A DNA stretch of 64,000 nt from Arthrobacter sp. ISL-28 (GTDB taxonomy: Bacteria > Actinomycetota > Actinomycetes > Actinomycetales > Micrococcaceae). The stretch spans positions 86,955 through 150,954 of the forward strand of contig NZ_JAGGPJ010000002.1 in the NCBI RefSeq assembly GCF_018613875.1, written 5' to 3'. Under the pieces are notes generated by a model, which saw nothing but the letters and a program-made list of their open reading frames with translations, had not been told where the DNA came from and searched no databases. How positions within the stretch are numbered: position 1 is the stretch's first letter; each line of letters begins with the position of its first letter. The position numbers were made by a program, and so were the translations under genes. Positions 16,538-25,547 of this stretch are shown one piece after another.

Positions 16538-16708
16538 GGGGCTGCGCAGCAAACCCGAAGGATTCGCGCAGCAAACTCTTCAGGTCACCAAGGATTGCCA
16601 CAGGATCGAAGCAGTTCGAAGACCGCTCGCCGGAACCGCCGCTACCCTTGAAGCAAATAGATAGCAGCTGCGGCCCGGTGGCCGCCCCATCGTCTGAGGG
16701 GCCCTCAA

Positions 16709-18700
16709 ATTCGTTCTCCGTCCTGTCTCCGTCCTGCCCTGGCAGCACTGCTGCTGACAGCGCTGTCCGCACCTTTCGTAGGAGTGCCCGCCGGAACGGC
16801 GGCGCCGACCGCTGCGGAAACCCCGACGCCGGCCCCTGAGTCCGGAACAGCCCGTTACCTCGTGCGCTACGCCCCCGGGACGGACGTCGCAGCGAAGGCG
16901 AGGACCATGCGGTCCCGGAACATCGCCGTCGGACGCAGCTTTTCCCAGGCAGTCCGCGGCGCCGTTGTCACAGCTACCCCCGCCCAGGCTGCCGAGCTGA
17001 AGCGCTCCGGCGAGGTGGCCGCGATCGAAATCGATGCGCCCGTGACGGCCGCCGAAACCCAGCAGCCGGCACCCTGGGGACTGGACCGCAGCGACCAGCG
17101 CACCCTGCCCCTGTCCGCTTCGTACACGTCAGCCGTCTCCGGCAGCGGGGTGAGCGCGTACGTGATCGACAGCGGGGTTCTCGCCTCGCACATCGACTTT
17201 GGCGGCCGGGTCGCGGCCGGCTGGAGCGCGGTTAAGGACGGCCTCGGGACGGGCGACTGCAGCGGCCACGGAACACACGTGGCCGGGACCATCGCAGGCA
17301 AGACGTACGGGGTGGCCAAGGCCGCCACGGTGATTCCGGTGCGTGTCCTGGACTGCAAGGGCGCCGGGTACAACTCGGACGTGGTTGCGGGACTTGACTG
17401 GGTGGCGTCACACCACCAGGCCGGGACGCCCGCCGTCGCCAACCTGAGCATCGGCAGCCCCGCCAGCGCCATCGTGGACGCCGCGGTGCAGGGAGTCATC
17501 AGCGACGGCGTCACGGTCGCCGTCGCTGCCGGAAACTCCGCCAGCGACGCCTGCAACAGCTCGCCAGCACGGCTGCCCGCCGCCCTGACGGTCGCCGCGA
17601 GCGATTCTTCGGACCGGCAGGCGTCCTTCTCCAACTTCGGCAGCTGCGTTGACCTATACGCGCCGGGCGTGGGAATCGCATCGGCCGGCATCTCCTCGGC
17701 GACGGCGACGGCCACCATGAGCGGGACCTCGATGGCTTCCCCGCATGTGGCCGGTGCCGCAGCCCTGCTCCTTTCCCAGAACCCTGCACTGAGTCCGGCC
17801 GACGTCGCCGCGAAGCTCCTGGCGGACACCAGCCAGGGCGTGATCGCGGCCCCGGGCGTCGGCACGCCCAACCGCCTGCTCAACACCGAGGCTGCCGTTC
17901 CTTCCCAGCAACCCGCTGCCCAGGAACCGGCTCCCGTGGCCCCCGCACCCCCAGCGCCCGCGTCTTCCGGCCCATCCATCGGAAGCGGGGCGGATGTCGT
18001 CGCCGCAGGATCGGACGGCCTGCTCTGGAACTACGGTGCAACCGGCCAAGGCAGTTTCCAGCCGCGGAAGAAGATCGGCGCCGGCTGGGCCGGGCTGTCC
18101 AAGGGGTTTGTGGCCGACTGGAACACCGACGGCGTCTTCGACCTGGTCGCCCAGTGGAAGGACGGACGGCTGAGCGTCTACCCCGGGAAGCCCGGCGGAG
18201 GATTCGGCCCTGTCCAGGCGATCGGCTCAGGCTGGGGCAGTTACCACGTGACAGTCGGCCGCTGGCGCACCGCGGACAGGTATCCCAGCATTGTTGGCTA
18301 CGACGCCGCCGGAACGCTCTGGCACTACGGCAACAGCACCGGATCCACGCTGGCACCGCGCACCAGGATCGGAAGCGGCTGGGGCGGCCTGTACCTCACC
18401 ATGGCGGACTTCGACCAGGACGGGGCGCAAGACCTCCTCGGTAAACGCAGCGACGGCGGCCTCCTCCTGTACCGCTCCAACGGGGCCGGCGGCTTCAAAT
18501 CCGAATCCCGGCCCCGGGTTGGCAGCGGCTGGAACACCATCAACAGCATCACCAGCGTGGCGGGATTCCAGATCGGAAGCCACGGACTCGTCAGCCGGCT
18601 CGCCGACGGCAGGCTCGCCCACTACCCGTTCAGCAGGGGGACCTGGGGTACGCCCACCATCGTCGGCTTAGGCTGGGGCGGCTACAACATCTTCCGATAA
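16709..18700 (+). CDS. secreted subtilase, probable ATT start, with propeller-like tail
   Basis: An S8 peptidase of the proteinase K type with an I9 propeptide. Numbered from the GTG at 16784, catalytic residues are Asp129 (YVIDSG), His162 (CSGHGTHVAGT), Asn251 and Ser316 (GTSMASPHVAG). The C-terminal about 240 residues hold four or five FG-GAP-like repeats marked by GSGW and LWHYG motifs. From GTG 16784 there is no signal peptide, yet the same frame continues upstream with RPALAALLLTALSAPFV, a good signal, and has no ATG, GTG or TTG before a stop at about 16658. An ATT at 16709 has GAGGGG seven bases upstream and gives 663 residues; I take it as the start, with modest certainty. Confidence 0.82.
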   Translation: MRSPSCLRPALAALLLTALSAPFVGVPAGTAAPTAAETPTPAPESGTARYLVRYAPGTDVAAKARTMRSRNIAVGRSFSQAVRGAVVTATPAQAAELKRSGEVAAIEIDAPVTAAETQQPAPWGLDRSDQRTLPLSASYTSAVSGSGVSAYVIDSGVLASHIDFGGRVAAGWSAVKDGLGTGDCSGHGTHVAGTIAGKTYGVAKAATVIPVRVLDCKGAGYNSDVVAGLDWVASHHQAGTPAVANLSIGSPASAIVDAAVQGVISDGVTVAVAAGNSASDACNSSPARLPAALTVAASDSSDRQASFSNFGSCVDLYAPGVGIASAGISSATATATMSGTSMASPHVAGAAALLLSQNPALSPADVAAKLLADTSQGVIAAPGVGTPNRLLNTEAAVPSQQPAAQEPAPVAPAPPAPASSGPSIGSGADVVAAGSDGLLWNYGATGQGSFQPRKKIGAGWAGLSKGFVADWNTDGVFDLVAQWKDGRLSVYPGKPGGGFGPVQAIGSGWGSYHVTVGRWRTADRYPSIVGYDAAGTLWHYGNSTGSTLAPRTRIGSGWGGLYLTMADFDQDGAQDLLGKRSDGGLLLYRSNGAGGFKSESRPRVGSGWNTINSITSVAGFQIGSHGLVSRLADGRLAHYPFSRGTWGTPTIVGLGWGGYNIFR

Positions 18701-18710
18701 GCCCGAAAAA

Positions 18711-18736
18711 GGCCCTGGAGACAATCCTCCAGGGCC
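18711..18736 (+). terminator. hairpin terminator after second subtilase
   Basis: GGCCCTGGAG (18711-18720) and CTCCAGGGCC (18727-18736) form a perfect 10-bp stem with a 6-base loop, 11 bases after the stop. An A-run precedes it, so it could also work for the convergent minus-strand gene. Confidence 0.7.
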
Positions 18737-18752
18737 TGGGTGAGAATCCGGT

Positions 18753-18986
18753 CTAGCTTCGGTCAACGGCTCCGGTATCACCGGCCTCGCGTGCACAGTT
18801 GGCGCAGCAGTACATTGCGCCCCCGCTCTCGATCCCGTGTCCGATGATGCGGCAGCCGCAGTGGGAACAGGCCGGCGCCATGGCATGGATGGCGCACTCG
18901 AAGCTGTCATAGGTGCCGGTTCGTTCACCTCGGGTGATGGTGAAGGTCTTGTCGTAGTCGTTGCCGCAGGTGTCACAGATGGCCAT
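18753..18986 (-). CDS. small Cys-rich metal-binding protein
   Basis: A 77-residue protein with ten Cys, in a zinc-ribbon-like pair (CDTCGND), a middle Cys-His unit (FECAIHAMAP) and a CSHCGCRIIGHG...CCANCARE cluster. The arrangement resembles small actinobacterial proteins often labelled metallothionein-like or zinc-ribbon. It presumably binds zinc or another soft metal in the cytoplasm. It starts at an ATG with GGAAGACACC upstream and may be cotranscribed after the ABM-like gene 26 bases upstream. Confidence 0.72.
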   Translation of the reverse strand: MAICDTCGNDYDKTFTITRGERTGTYDSFECAIHAMAPACSHCGCRIIGHGIESGGAMYCCANCAREAGDTGAVDRS

Positions 18987-19012
18987 GGTGTCTTCCTTGG
19001 TTCTGTAGGGAT

Positions 19013-19303
19013 TCAGTCGGGGAGTCTGCTGGCGGTCACTTTGAACTCTTCCACCTCAAGGATCTCGATTTTCTGCTCTTCGCTGGTCGCGGAGCGGAGC
19101 TTATTGGCTGCCTGCTGGCTGGCGGTAAGAGTTTCCTCGCTGTCCCACAACGTGATGGACAGGGCCTTGTCGGATCCGGTTCCGTTCAAGAAATAGGCCC
19201 CCTTGCATCCAGGGATTTCAAACAATTGCTTGAGGATGTCCTCCGACGGGCCCTCGGTGCTTGACTCCGGGCTTGTTCTGTAGGTGCTGACTCGCGCGAA
19301 CAT
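19013..19303 (-). CDS. ABM-like dimeric alpha/beta-barrel protein
   Basis: A 96-residue protein with the ferredoxin-like layout of the antibiotic biosynthesis monooxygenase (ABM) group: starts MFARVSTYR, then GCKGAYFLNG, ALSITLWDSEE and a final EILEVEEFKV strand. Most members of this fold with no active-site signature have unknown function, and no cofactor motif is visible. The ATG at 19303 is chosen because TTGGAGGAAAA precedes it; an upstream in-frame start at 19357 would add residues unlike the fold. Confidence 0.7.
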   Translation of the reverse strand: MFARVSTYRTSPESSTEGPSEDILKQLFEIPGCKGAYFLNGTGSDKALSITLWDSEETLTASQQAANKLRSATSEEQKIEILEVEEFKVTASRLPD

Positions 19304-19585
19304 CGATTTTCCTCCAATATTCCCTAGCGGGAGCCCGCCTGCCGCTTCAGCCTTCACCGTTGGGGTCGGGCTGCTGCCGGGCGGAACACGGCTTGGCCAG
19401 CAAGCGTTACCGGGGCGGTGTGGCTCCTTCCATTAGTAGGCGCCGAAGCTTGTTCGAGCACAAGAGGAAAATGCTGCCGGAATGGGCACGCCCGCTGGCC
19501 GCCGAGGGTCTTCCCCCGCAGGCCGGAATGCCCCACACTAGGCGCAGGAGTCATTCCCCCCACACCGGCGGAAGGCAGATCAACC

Positions 19586-20095
19586 ATGGTCCATCTCATC
19601 TCCTTGGCGGCTCTCGTCCGCCCGCAGGAACTCACGCCCGGCACAAGCATCCACCGGCCCGTGCAACCCGCGGATCTGGCCGAATTGACTGACCTGTATC
19701 TTCGGTCCTACGCCCCCGAAGCGGACCGACTGGACGCGGAAAAGGCAGCCGGCAGGATCAGCCGGATCTTCGGGGGAACGCACGGAACTCCCATCCCCCA
19801 AGCCTCCCTTGCGATGCTCAATGCGATGGGACAGATCACGGCAGCCATCCTCGTCACGGACCGCAATGTCGGCAGCACCGGCCCGGGAACGGCCTTCATT
19901 GCTGAGCTTTTCACCCATCCTGACCACCGCAGGCAGGGCCTCGCCGAAGACCTCCTGCGCCGCGCGATGAATGTCCTGCACACACTGGGACACAAGACCG
20001 TTGCCGTCACCGTGCACAGCGGTAACGCCCCCGCCCTTGCCCTGTACCTCTCCAGGGATTTCCGCCGACTCACGCAGCGGGCTGGGGACGACTAG
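19586..20095 (+). CDS. GNAT-family N-acetyltransferase
   Basis: A 169-residue GNAT acyltransferase that should transfer an acetyl group from acetyl-CoA to an unknown amine. The acetyl-CoA pyrophosphate loop is visible as HPDHRRQGLAEDLLRRAM, preceded by the FIAELFTH strand, followed by VAVTVHSGNAPALALY. An N-terminal about 20 residues (MVHLISLAALV) is extra to the domain. The ATG at 19586 follows GGAAGGCAG. It is divergent from the ABM-like gene. Confidence 0.83.
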   Translation: MVHLISLAALVRPQELTPGTSIHRPVQPADLAELTDLYLRSYAPEADRLDAEKAAGRISRIFGGTHGTPIPQASLAMLNAMGQITAAILVTDRNVGSTGPGTAFIAELFTHPDHRRQGLAEDLLRRAMNVLHTLGHKTVAVTVHSGNAPALALYLSRDFRRLTQRAGDD

Positions 20096-20313
20096 CGGCT
20101 CCCGCGTAAGGTGGATCTGTTGCCGGAAGAACGGCTGGCGTCATTTGTTCCGGCCGGACCAAGCCAGAAGTACCGATTGGCGCCGAAGGTATTAGGGCAT
20201 GGTCTGCAACCGTGTCAGCTGACCAGGACCAGCACTCCTTGGCAAAGCACCGGATCCGGTGTTGATAAAGTGGGCTCTAAGGCTTTTGCTGGAGCAGCCT
20301 AAGGGGGAGTGCA

Positions 20314-20690
20314 ATGCCGGGTATGCGCACGGCTGTAGTGATTGAAGATGACGCGGGTATCAGAGGGCTCGTTCAAATCAGTTCTGTCCACAGCCGGAAT
20401 CAAGGTCCGGTTGGCCGAAACAGGGACCGGCGGCGGCGTCGCCGCGGTCCTGAAGCACTCCCCCCGAACTCGTAGTCCTGGACTGTGGTCTTCCCGATAT
20501 CACAGCCTGGAAGTAACCCGACAGATCAGGACCTTCAGCATGATGCACATTCTCATGCTCACCGGTCACGGGGAGCTGGCCGAGAGCCTGACAACCGCGG
20601 GCGCCAGCGCCATCATGACCAACCCTTCCGCGTGCGGGCGCTACGGGAGCAGCCCGAAAAAATGCTCGGATTACAGCTCGAGGAGCAATA
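20314..20690 (+). pseudogene. decayed response regulator receiver domain
   Basis: An ATG at 20314 after AAGGGGGAG begins RTAVVIEDDAGIRGLV, a good receiver-domain start with the acidic pair. The frame is lost within about 60 bases; the next frame gives KSVLSTAGIKVRLAETGTGG and later MMHILMLTGHGELAESLTTAGA, and another RVRALREQPEKMLG. At least three frame changes are needed, so the gene is dead. It has no intact kinase partner in the window. Bases 20096-20313 show nothing I can call. Confidence 0.7.
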
Positions 20691-20812
20691 ACAACGGCTG
20701 TCCTGGCCCGTCTGCTTCAATCCATTAAAAGGCCGTAACGCTCAGGGCTCAAGAAAGAGGTCGTGCTTGTCATGAGCGCCCACATCCTCATAGCCGTTGC
20801 CTCTGCTCACTG

Positions 20813-21187
20813 ATGGGTCCATTCCTGTTCAGCGGTCGCCTCGCTTTCCAGACCCGCGTTGCCGGAATGGAAGACATCCTTGGCTTCGGGAGTATGTATT
20901 TAATCTCCAATGCAGGGGCAATCATCATCCCAGCGATGGCCATCGTCCTCCGCAAGGCCGGCCTGGACATCCCCAAGCTCGTCATCTTCCTCTCGGTGAT
21001 CGTCTCCTTTCTGGCCACGAATCCGTTCATCGGATCTACCGAGCTCGGGTACTTGCTTCTCGCCGCCGCGTTAGGGCTAGTCTTCGCAAAAGTCAAACGC
21101 CGAGCGAGGCTAGGACTCAACAAACCCAAGTCCGTTTTGAACGGTCACTACCCTCCAAGCCTGTGCGTCCGCCGCTTAGACAAGTAA
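20813..21187 (+). pseudogene. fragment of O-antigen polymerase-like membrane protein
   Basis: A 124-residue frame that aligns by eye with the middle of the polymerase coded at 59124-60602: FSGRLAF, then ILGFGSMYLISNAGAIIIPAMAI and FLATNPFIGS match FSGRSAF, IPAIGTLYFISTAGAIFVPAFAI and FVASNPLIGS there. The intact relative has 492 residues, so both ends are gone. It looks like the remains of a second polysaccharide locus or of a recombination event, next to the surface-glycan-active gene that follows. Confidence 0.68.
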
Positions 21188-21375
21188 TACCTTGTTGGGC
21201 CGAGTACCAATGCTTGAACGCAAGTGCCCCAAGCTAATAAGTCGAGTAGTCACCACGCTGGTTTAGGCAATTGCAAGGAAATAGCTTCTAAAGACGATAG
21301 TTTATGAGTTGCTGGAGGCCCTCAAAATGTTGTCTCTTAGAACAACAATTCTTTGTGTCTGGTCACGGTGCCGTC

Positions 21376-23244
21376 ATGGCTAGTGAGACTGGAAAAGGCG
21401 TCAGACGCCGCCGGGTCCTCCGGTTTGGAACATTAGCAGCCGCATTCGGTGGCGCGTCGGCAATTTCAGCCATGGGAGCGCAGAGCACGCTAGCCGCCCC
21501 AGGGGATAAGACCCCATCTGGCGGCACGTACGTACCCGTTGCGGAAAAGGGTGCGGCGTCGGGTGTAGCGACACTGGGCGCCGACTCGAAGGTCCCGCAC
21601 GCCCAACTGCCCGATCTTTCAGCCATTTATGGCCTCGCCGGTCGTGGGATCTACAACGCCAAAGACACCGCTTATGGGGCGGTGGGCGATGGTGTTGCGG
21701 ATGACACCGCTGCGCTCCAAGCTGTATTCGATGCCGCCCCGCCTGGTTCTACGGTTTGGCTGCCGCCGACGAGCTCGAGAGCGTCGTACAAGATCACAGG
21801 GACGATCAACGTCACCAAACCCAACATCACGCTTATGTCCGTTGGGCGGGCCTACGCCACGCAGATCAAATGCACCACCCCAGGCGTGACCATGTTCAGC
21901 GTCAAGGAAGCCGGCTTCATCGTGGACGGTGTAACTGTCGTGGGCAACGGCAGCCTCAACGGCGCAGGGGCGACCGTGAACGGCTTCGAACTGTTCGGGG
22001 ACGTTGACGGCAACGTTGACGCGACCTTCCGTGGCGAAACGGCGCTGCTGTTCTTGAACACGGCCCTTCGCGTGCGCGGCCGGAATGTCGTGGTGGACGA
22101 TTCAGTCATCATCACCTCCTCCCTTCGCGGCGTCCTGATCGATGGGAGGGATGCCGCCTACCACACGGGCCCCAATGCTGACCAGTGCCGGGGCCACTAT
22201 ATCGGCGCACGCTTCCACAACCTTGGCGCGGATAACACCACGGCGGGAATCGAGGTGCTCCCCGCCGCGAAGATGCTCCACGCCGTACTGGCGCCCAGGC
22301 ACATGGACTCCAATGGGTTCGGCAAGCACATCGTCCTCACTGGCACGTCCGCCAACCCCTGCAAGGGGGTAACTGTTCGGCCAGTCAAGAACACTGAGTG
22401 TTCGGCAGATGTCATCACGGGCACTTACCTGTGGAATTCCGTGATTGATGCCCGCCATATCGCGGGCGACACCACGTCCACTTCCTACGGCTCCGGGATC
22501 CTACTGGACAACGCCAACAACGTGGATATCATTAGCCCGAACATCCTGCAGATCGGGAACCACGGGATCAAGATCACTAACTCTACGGGTGTCCGGATCC
22601 GGCAGCCGCGCATCAAGGTCACGGGCCTCAACCCGTCCGGCGGGCCATACGACGGAATCAACATTGATTCCGCCAGCACCAACATCATGATCGATTCCCC
22701 ATACGTGGAATCGGCCACCGGATACGGCCTCAACGGCTCACCCACCATGTCAAGCCTTTCCGGCGGCAAGTGGGCCACCAACGCACTGGGCAATATCAAC
22801 TCGAACACGCTCCAGAACGTCACCACGGAAGGTCTGAACTCCACGCTTGAGGGGCGCTTCGGGAAGATCGAAGATACAGGGCGGCAGTGGTATGCGCTGC
22901 CCGCCGCGACCCCCTACCGCGTGGCCATCGTCACTGTCGATGTCGCCAACGTCGCATACTTGCTGGAGGTAAAAGTAACAGGACTCGACGACGCGACCCC
23001 GGACTCATACCTGTTCGCCACTCGCTATGTGAAGAACAACCGCGGCGCTCCCATTTTCGTCCCGATCGGAACGGACATTGCATCGGCAGGGATGGGCCTC
23101 ACGCTCTCAATGTTCTCCAGCAATGCCATCAGCATCATCCTCACGTCCAAATACCCGTCTAGGGTTGGCGTCACGGTGACGGCGGCAAATGGCGGCGGTT
23201 CATCCGGCCTCGCCAAGCGCGGAGTGTCAGTCGCCATGCAGTAG
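21376..23244 (+). CDS. Tat-exported pectate-lyase-fold (beta-helix) protein with phage-tail-like N-terminus
   Basis: A 622-residue right-handed beta-helix protein. Residues 9-40 are a twin-arginine signal (RRRVLRFGTLAAAFGGAS). Then comes KGAASGVATLGADSKVPHAQLPDL, the kind of linker common in phage tail spikes and receptor-binding proteins, followed by AYGAVGDGVADDTAALQAVF, the hallmark of pectate-lyase-superfamily (family 28-like) proteins. The helix region ends near residue 470 and a small beta domain closes the protein. It may cut or bind a polysaccharide; no catalytic residues can be named. An upstream ATG at 21304 is less likely because the Tat signal starts after 21376. Confidence 0.78.
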   Translation: MASETGKGVRRRRVLRFGTLAAAFGGASAISAMGAQSTLAAPGDKTPSGGTYVPVAEKGAASGVATLGADSKVPHAQLPDLSAIYGLAGRGIYNAKDTAYGAVGDGVADDTAALQAVFDAAPPGSTVWLPPTSSRASYKITGTINVTKPNITLMSVGRAYATQIKCTTPGVTMFSVKEAGFIVDGVTVVGNGSLNGAGATVNGFELFGDVDGNVDATFRGETALLFLNTALRVRGRNVVVDDSVIITSSLRGVLIDGRDAAYHTGPNADQCRGHYIGARFHNLGADNTTAGIEVLPAAKMLHAVLAPRHMDSNGFGKHIVLTGTSANPCKGVTVRPVKNTECSADVITGTYLWNSVIDARHIAGDTTSTSYGSGILLDNANNVDIISPNILQIGNHGIKITNSTGVRIRQPRIKVTGLNPSGGPYDGINIDSASTNIMIDSPYVESATGYGLNGSPTMSSLSGGKWATNALGNINSNTLQNVTTEGLNSTLEGRFGKIEDTGRQWYALPAATPYRVAIVTVDVANVAYLLEVKVTGLDDATPDSYLFATRYVKNNRGAPIFVPIGTDIASAGMGLTLSMFSSNAISIILTSKYPSRVGVTVTAANGGGSSGLAKRGVSVAMQ

Positions 23245-23282
23245 GAAACAAAAAGACCGGATAGGCGCGCCCCCGTTCTCGT

Positions 23283-23313
23283 GCCGGTCATAGTGGCCCG
23301 GCACATGACCGGC
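23283..23313 (+). terminator. hairpin after beta-helix gene
   Basis: GCCGGTCAT (23283-23291) and ATGACCGGC (23305-23313) form a 9-bp stem with a 13-base loop shortly after the stop at 23244. No T-run follows. Confidence 0.45.
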
Positions 23314-23756
23314 TGCCACGTCCCTCGCCTAGGGCTATTTGTGGTCGTTGACCGACGGCTTGATCAGGTCGTCAAGGATCAGGCGTTCCCGGTACTTCAG
23401 GCACAGGAGTTGCATGATGTCGCCAAGGTTGCCTCGTGCCCGTCCAGAAGCAATAGATGACGTTATCCACGGGCGCCGCGCTCGTGGCCTTCGCTGGCTC
23501 CCCATCGAGAAACATCCCAGGAAAAGGCCCGCGCTGAACGCGTACGGCTTCATCAGTGAGAGCGGCCGGTAAGTAAGGTTCGCCCCGGGCACAGTGGCCC
23601 GCTTAGCAGCAACGCGGGGCGTGTTTCCGGAGAATGAGCAATCGGTGCTCGCCTGCCGGGCAGTAAGTAGAGTCCATGCGATATCTGGCAATCAGCTCGA
23701 TCTGACAGCAACATGTTCAGCCCCAATCTGCAAGGCGAAATCGCCGTCCCCAGAAA
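23314..23756. other. gap with no recognised gene
   Basis: Short frames exist on both strands (for example minus 23335-23691) but none shows a domain, a clear ribosome site or a typical third-position pattern. The minus frame carries NLGDIMQLLCLKYRERL near its end, which might be a decayed gene tail, but I cannot place it. Confidence 0.4.
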
Positions 23757-24995
23757 CTACCTGTACCCATCCACGATCGCGGCAGCAATCTCCTTGTAAG
23801 CCCGCCGCGTCTCCGGCTTCAGCACGTCCAGAGTCACCAGGTCCCCGTCGGCCACTCCCCTGTCGTGCGGCACGGCGATAAGCTCGCGGCACATCCCGGC
23901 GAGGTGCTCTTCGATGGCGTCCTTGTCCACACGGGAGGAGACCTCGTCCTTGTCGGTGATCACCACGATCGCGTTGCGGGCAAGCTCCTCGTACCCGTGG
24001 CTGGCGAGCCACTGCAGGGTGCTGCGGGCGCGCTTGGCCCCGCTGACCGCATAGCCAGCGGCGATGATCAGGTTGTCCGCTGACTGCAGGATCCCGCTCA
24101 TCGCGTTGTGGGTCACTCCGGTGCCGCAGTCGGTCAGCGCCACGGAGTAGTAGCTGCCGATCAGCTTCCGGATCCGCAGATATTCCTCGGCGGTGAGCGA
24201 GTCCGAAACCTCCGGGTCCTGCTCGCCGGCGATGAGGTGCAGCCGGCCGGAGTGGTGCATGTAGCGGGACAACTCGGTCAGCGAGTTGATGGAGTCGAGA
24301 TTCTTGAGCAGGTCGGTGATGGTACGCGGTGTGGCCTGCTGGTAGATACCCTCGCCCAGGGCGCGCTCCACGAGGTCGCCGGAGTCCGGGTTCGCGTCGA
24401 TGGCGCATGGCGGGTCACCGCGGAACTCGGCGAGGGTCAGGCCCACGCCCACCGTGCTGGAGGTCTTGCCGATGCCGCCCTTGAGGCTCAGCACAGCGGT
24501 GTTGAAGCTGCCATGCAGCTGGCGGGAGATGCGGCGGGCCAATTCCTCCTCCTCGCGCTCCAGCGCGCTGGGGCCCATGTTCCAGGAGCCGCCGGTTACC
24601 CGGTACAGGAAGCCGCGGAAACCGCGCTTCGGGCGCGGCTTCTGCTCACGGACGAACGACGTCGGCAGCGCGGTGGCGTCGGACACCGGCACTTCAGCCT
24701 CCGTCCCAGGAGCATACGGCGGCGGTGCTGCCGCCGGCCTCCGGGACGGCGCTGGCGGCGCTTCAGGCGAGGACGTGTCGGCAATGGCGTCCGCCACAGC
24801 CGCGGCCTCCGCCCAAGATGAGCTGCGGACCGGAAGTGCAGGAGCGGAACTGGTGTTGGGTGTCACGGCGTCGAAAGATCCTGTCCAGTCGTCGGAGTCG
24901 CTGCCATCGCGGCGGCGGGCACGGCGGCGTCGCAGCTCGGGCTGTTCTGTATTGATGTCTACTTCGGCCATCTGGTTATCCGCTGCTTTGGGCAT
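23757..24995 (-). CDS. ParA/MinD-like ATPase with disordered N-terminus (EspI-like)
   Basis: A 412-residue protein. Residues 1-150 are charged and then Pro/Ala-rich and likely disordered; the C-terminal about 240 residues are a deviant Walker A ATPase of the ParA/MinD group, with LSLKGGIGKTSS, a switch-like CAIDANPDSGDL and TDCGTG. This layout matches the ATPases found near type VII (ESX) secretion loci in actinobacteria, such as EspI, but no ESX gene or ParB is seen here. The ATG at 24995 is chosen because GGGGGACTGAAC precedes it and the sequence upstream is less protein-like; 25055 is the alternative. Confidence 0.8.
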   Translation of the reverse strand: MPKAADNQMAEVDINTEQPELRRRRARRRDGSDSDDWTGSFDAVTPNTSSAPALPVRSSSWAEAAAVADAIADTSSPEAPPAPSRRPAAAPPPYAPGTEAEVPVSDATALPTSFVREQKPRPKRGFRGFLYRVTGGSWNMGPSALEREEEELARRISRQLHGSFNTAVLSLKGGIGKTSSTVGVGLTLAEFRGDPPCAIDANPDSGDLVERALGEGIYQQATPRTITDLLKNLDSINSLTELSRYMHHSGRLHLIAGEQDPEVSDSLTAEEYLRIRKLIGSYYSVALTDCGTGVTHNAMSGILQSADNLIIAAGYAVSGAKRARSTLQWLASHGYEELARNAIVVITDKDEVSSRVDKDAIEEHLAGMCRELIAVPHDRGVADGDLVTLDVLKPETRRAYKEIAAAIVDGYR

Positions 24996-25092
24996 GTTCA
25001 GTCCCCCCGGACTCACAGCGGCGTCCCGCTGCGCTTGTCGATCGGCGTGGTTCAAATAGCCATTCTAGGCGTTGGCGCATGTGCCGCTGTCA

Positions 25093-25278
25093 TCAGGCGC
25101 GGACGAGGGCAGCTCCAACGACGGCAGCGGTCAGAACCAGGAGGATTCCCAAGGCAATGTAGCTCCACCACTTGGGGCGCCTTCGGTGGGGATTGATGTC
25201 GATGTACGGCAGGACTACTCCACCCGGGCAGGGAAGGAACGGGACACAGCAGTGGCTACCGCCCGGCGCTTCAGCCAC
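25093..25278 (-). CDS. small membrane protein, start uncertain
   Basis: A possible 61-residue protein whose C-terminal half (HRRRPKWWSYIALGILLVLTA) is a convincing single membrane helix with a basic N-side. The frame overlaps the preceding small gene and has a GTG at 25278; a later start is possible. Function is unknown. It may be coupled to the gene upstream. Confidence 0.42.
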   Translation of the reverse strand: MAEAPGGSHCCVPFLPCPGGVVLPYIDINPHRRRPKWWSYIALGILLVLTAAVVGAALVRA

Positions 25279-25361
25279 AGCAACGCATAAAGGCCGGCGA
25301 ATGGAAGCAGGAGGCTGCCCAGCAGGGCGCAGAGCGCGAAGACGTAGTCGGGAAGTGCCAC
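25215..25361 (-). CDS. small membrane protein with good ribosome site
   Basis: A 48-residue protein starting at a GTG with CCCGGAGG five bases upstream. It has one hydrophobic stretch (FALCALLGSLLLPFAGLYALL) and a basic tail. No family is recognised. It is followed by another small membrane protein frame, suggesting a two-gene unit. Confidence 0.55.
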   Translation of the reverse strand: MALPDYVFALCALLGSLLLPFAGLYALLWLKRRAVATAVSRSFPARVE

Positions 25362-25547
25362 GGTAACCTCCGGGACGTTGAGACCTTGGATACAGCCGCA
25401 CAGTTTTTGGCGGCGGCGACAGTAACTGACAGATAGATCCCCCATAGATCTGTGGTCAGACTACTTAGCAGTTAACGTCGCTGTCCAATAGACACGCTCA
25501 AGAAAGGCCACGTCCCCGCATTGCAGAGAACAGGTACGGGACGCCTG

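Noticed and set aside
20096..20313. Promoter-like TTGATA sequence upstream of the response regulator remnant
   Set aside because: Spacing to a -10 box is not convincing and the gene is dead.
23335..23691. Minus-strand 118-residue frame after the beta-helix gene
   Set aside because: No domain, no ribosome site, and an opposite-strand frame is as good; kept only as a gap entry.
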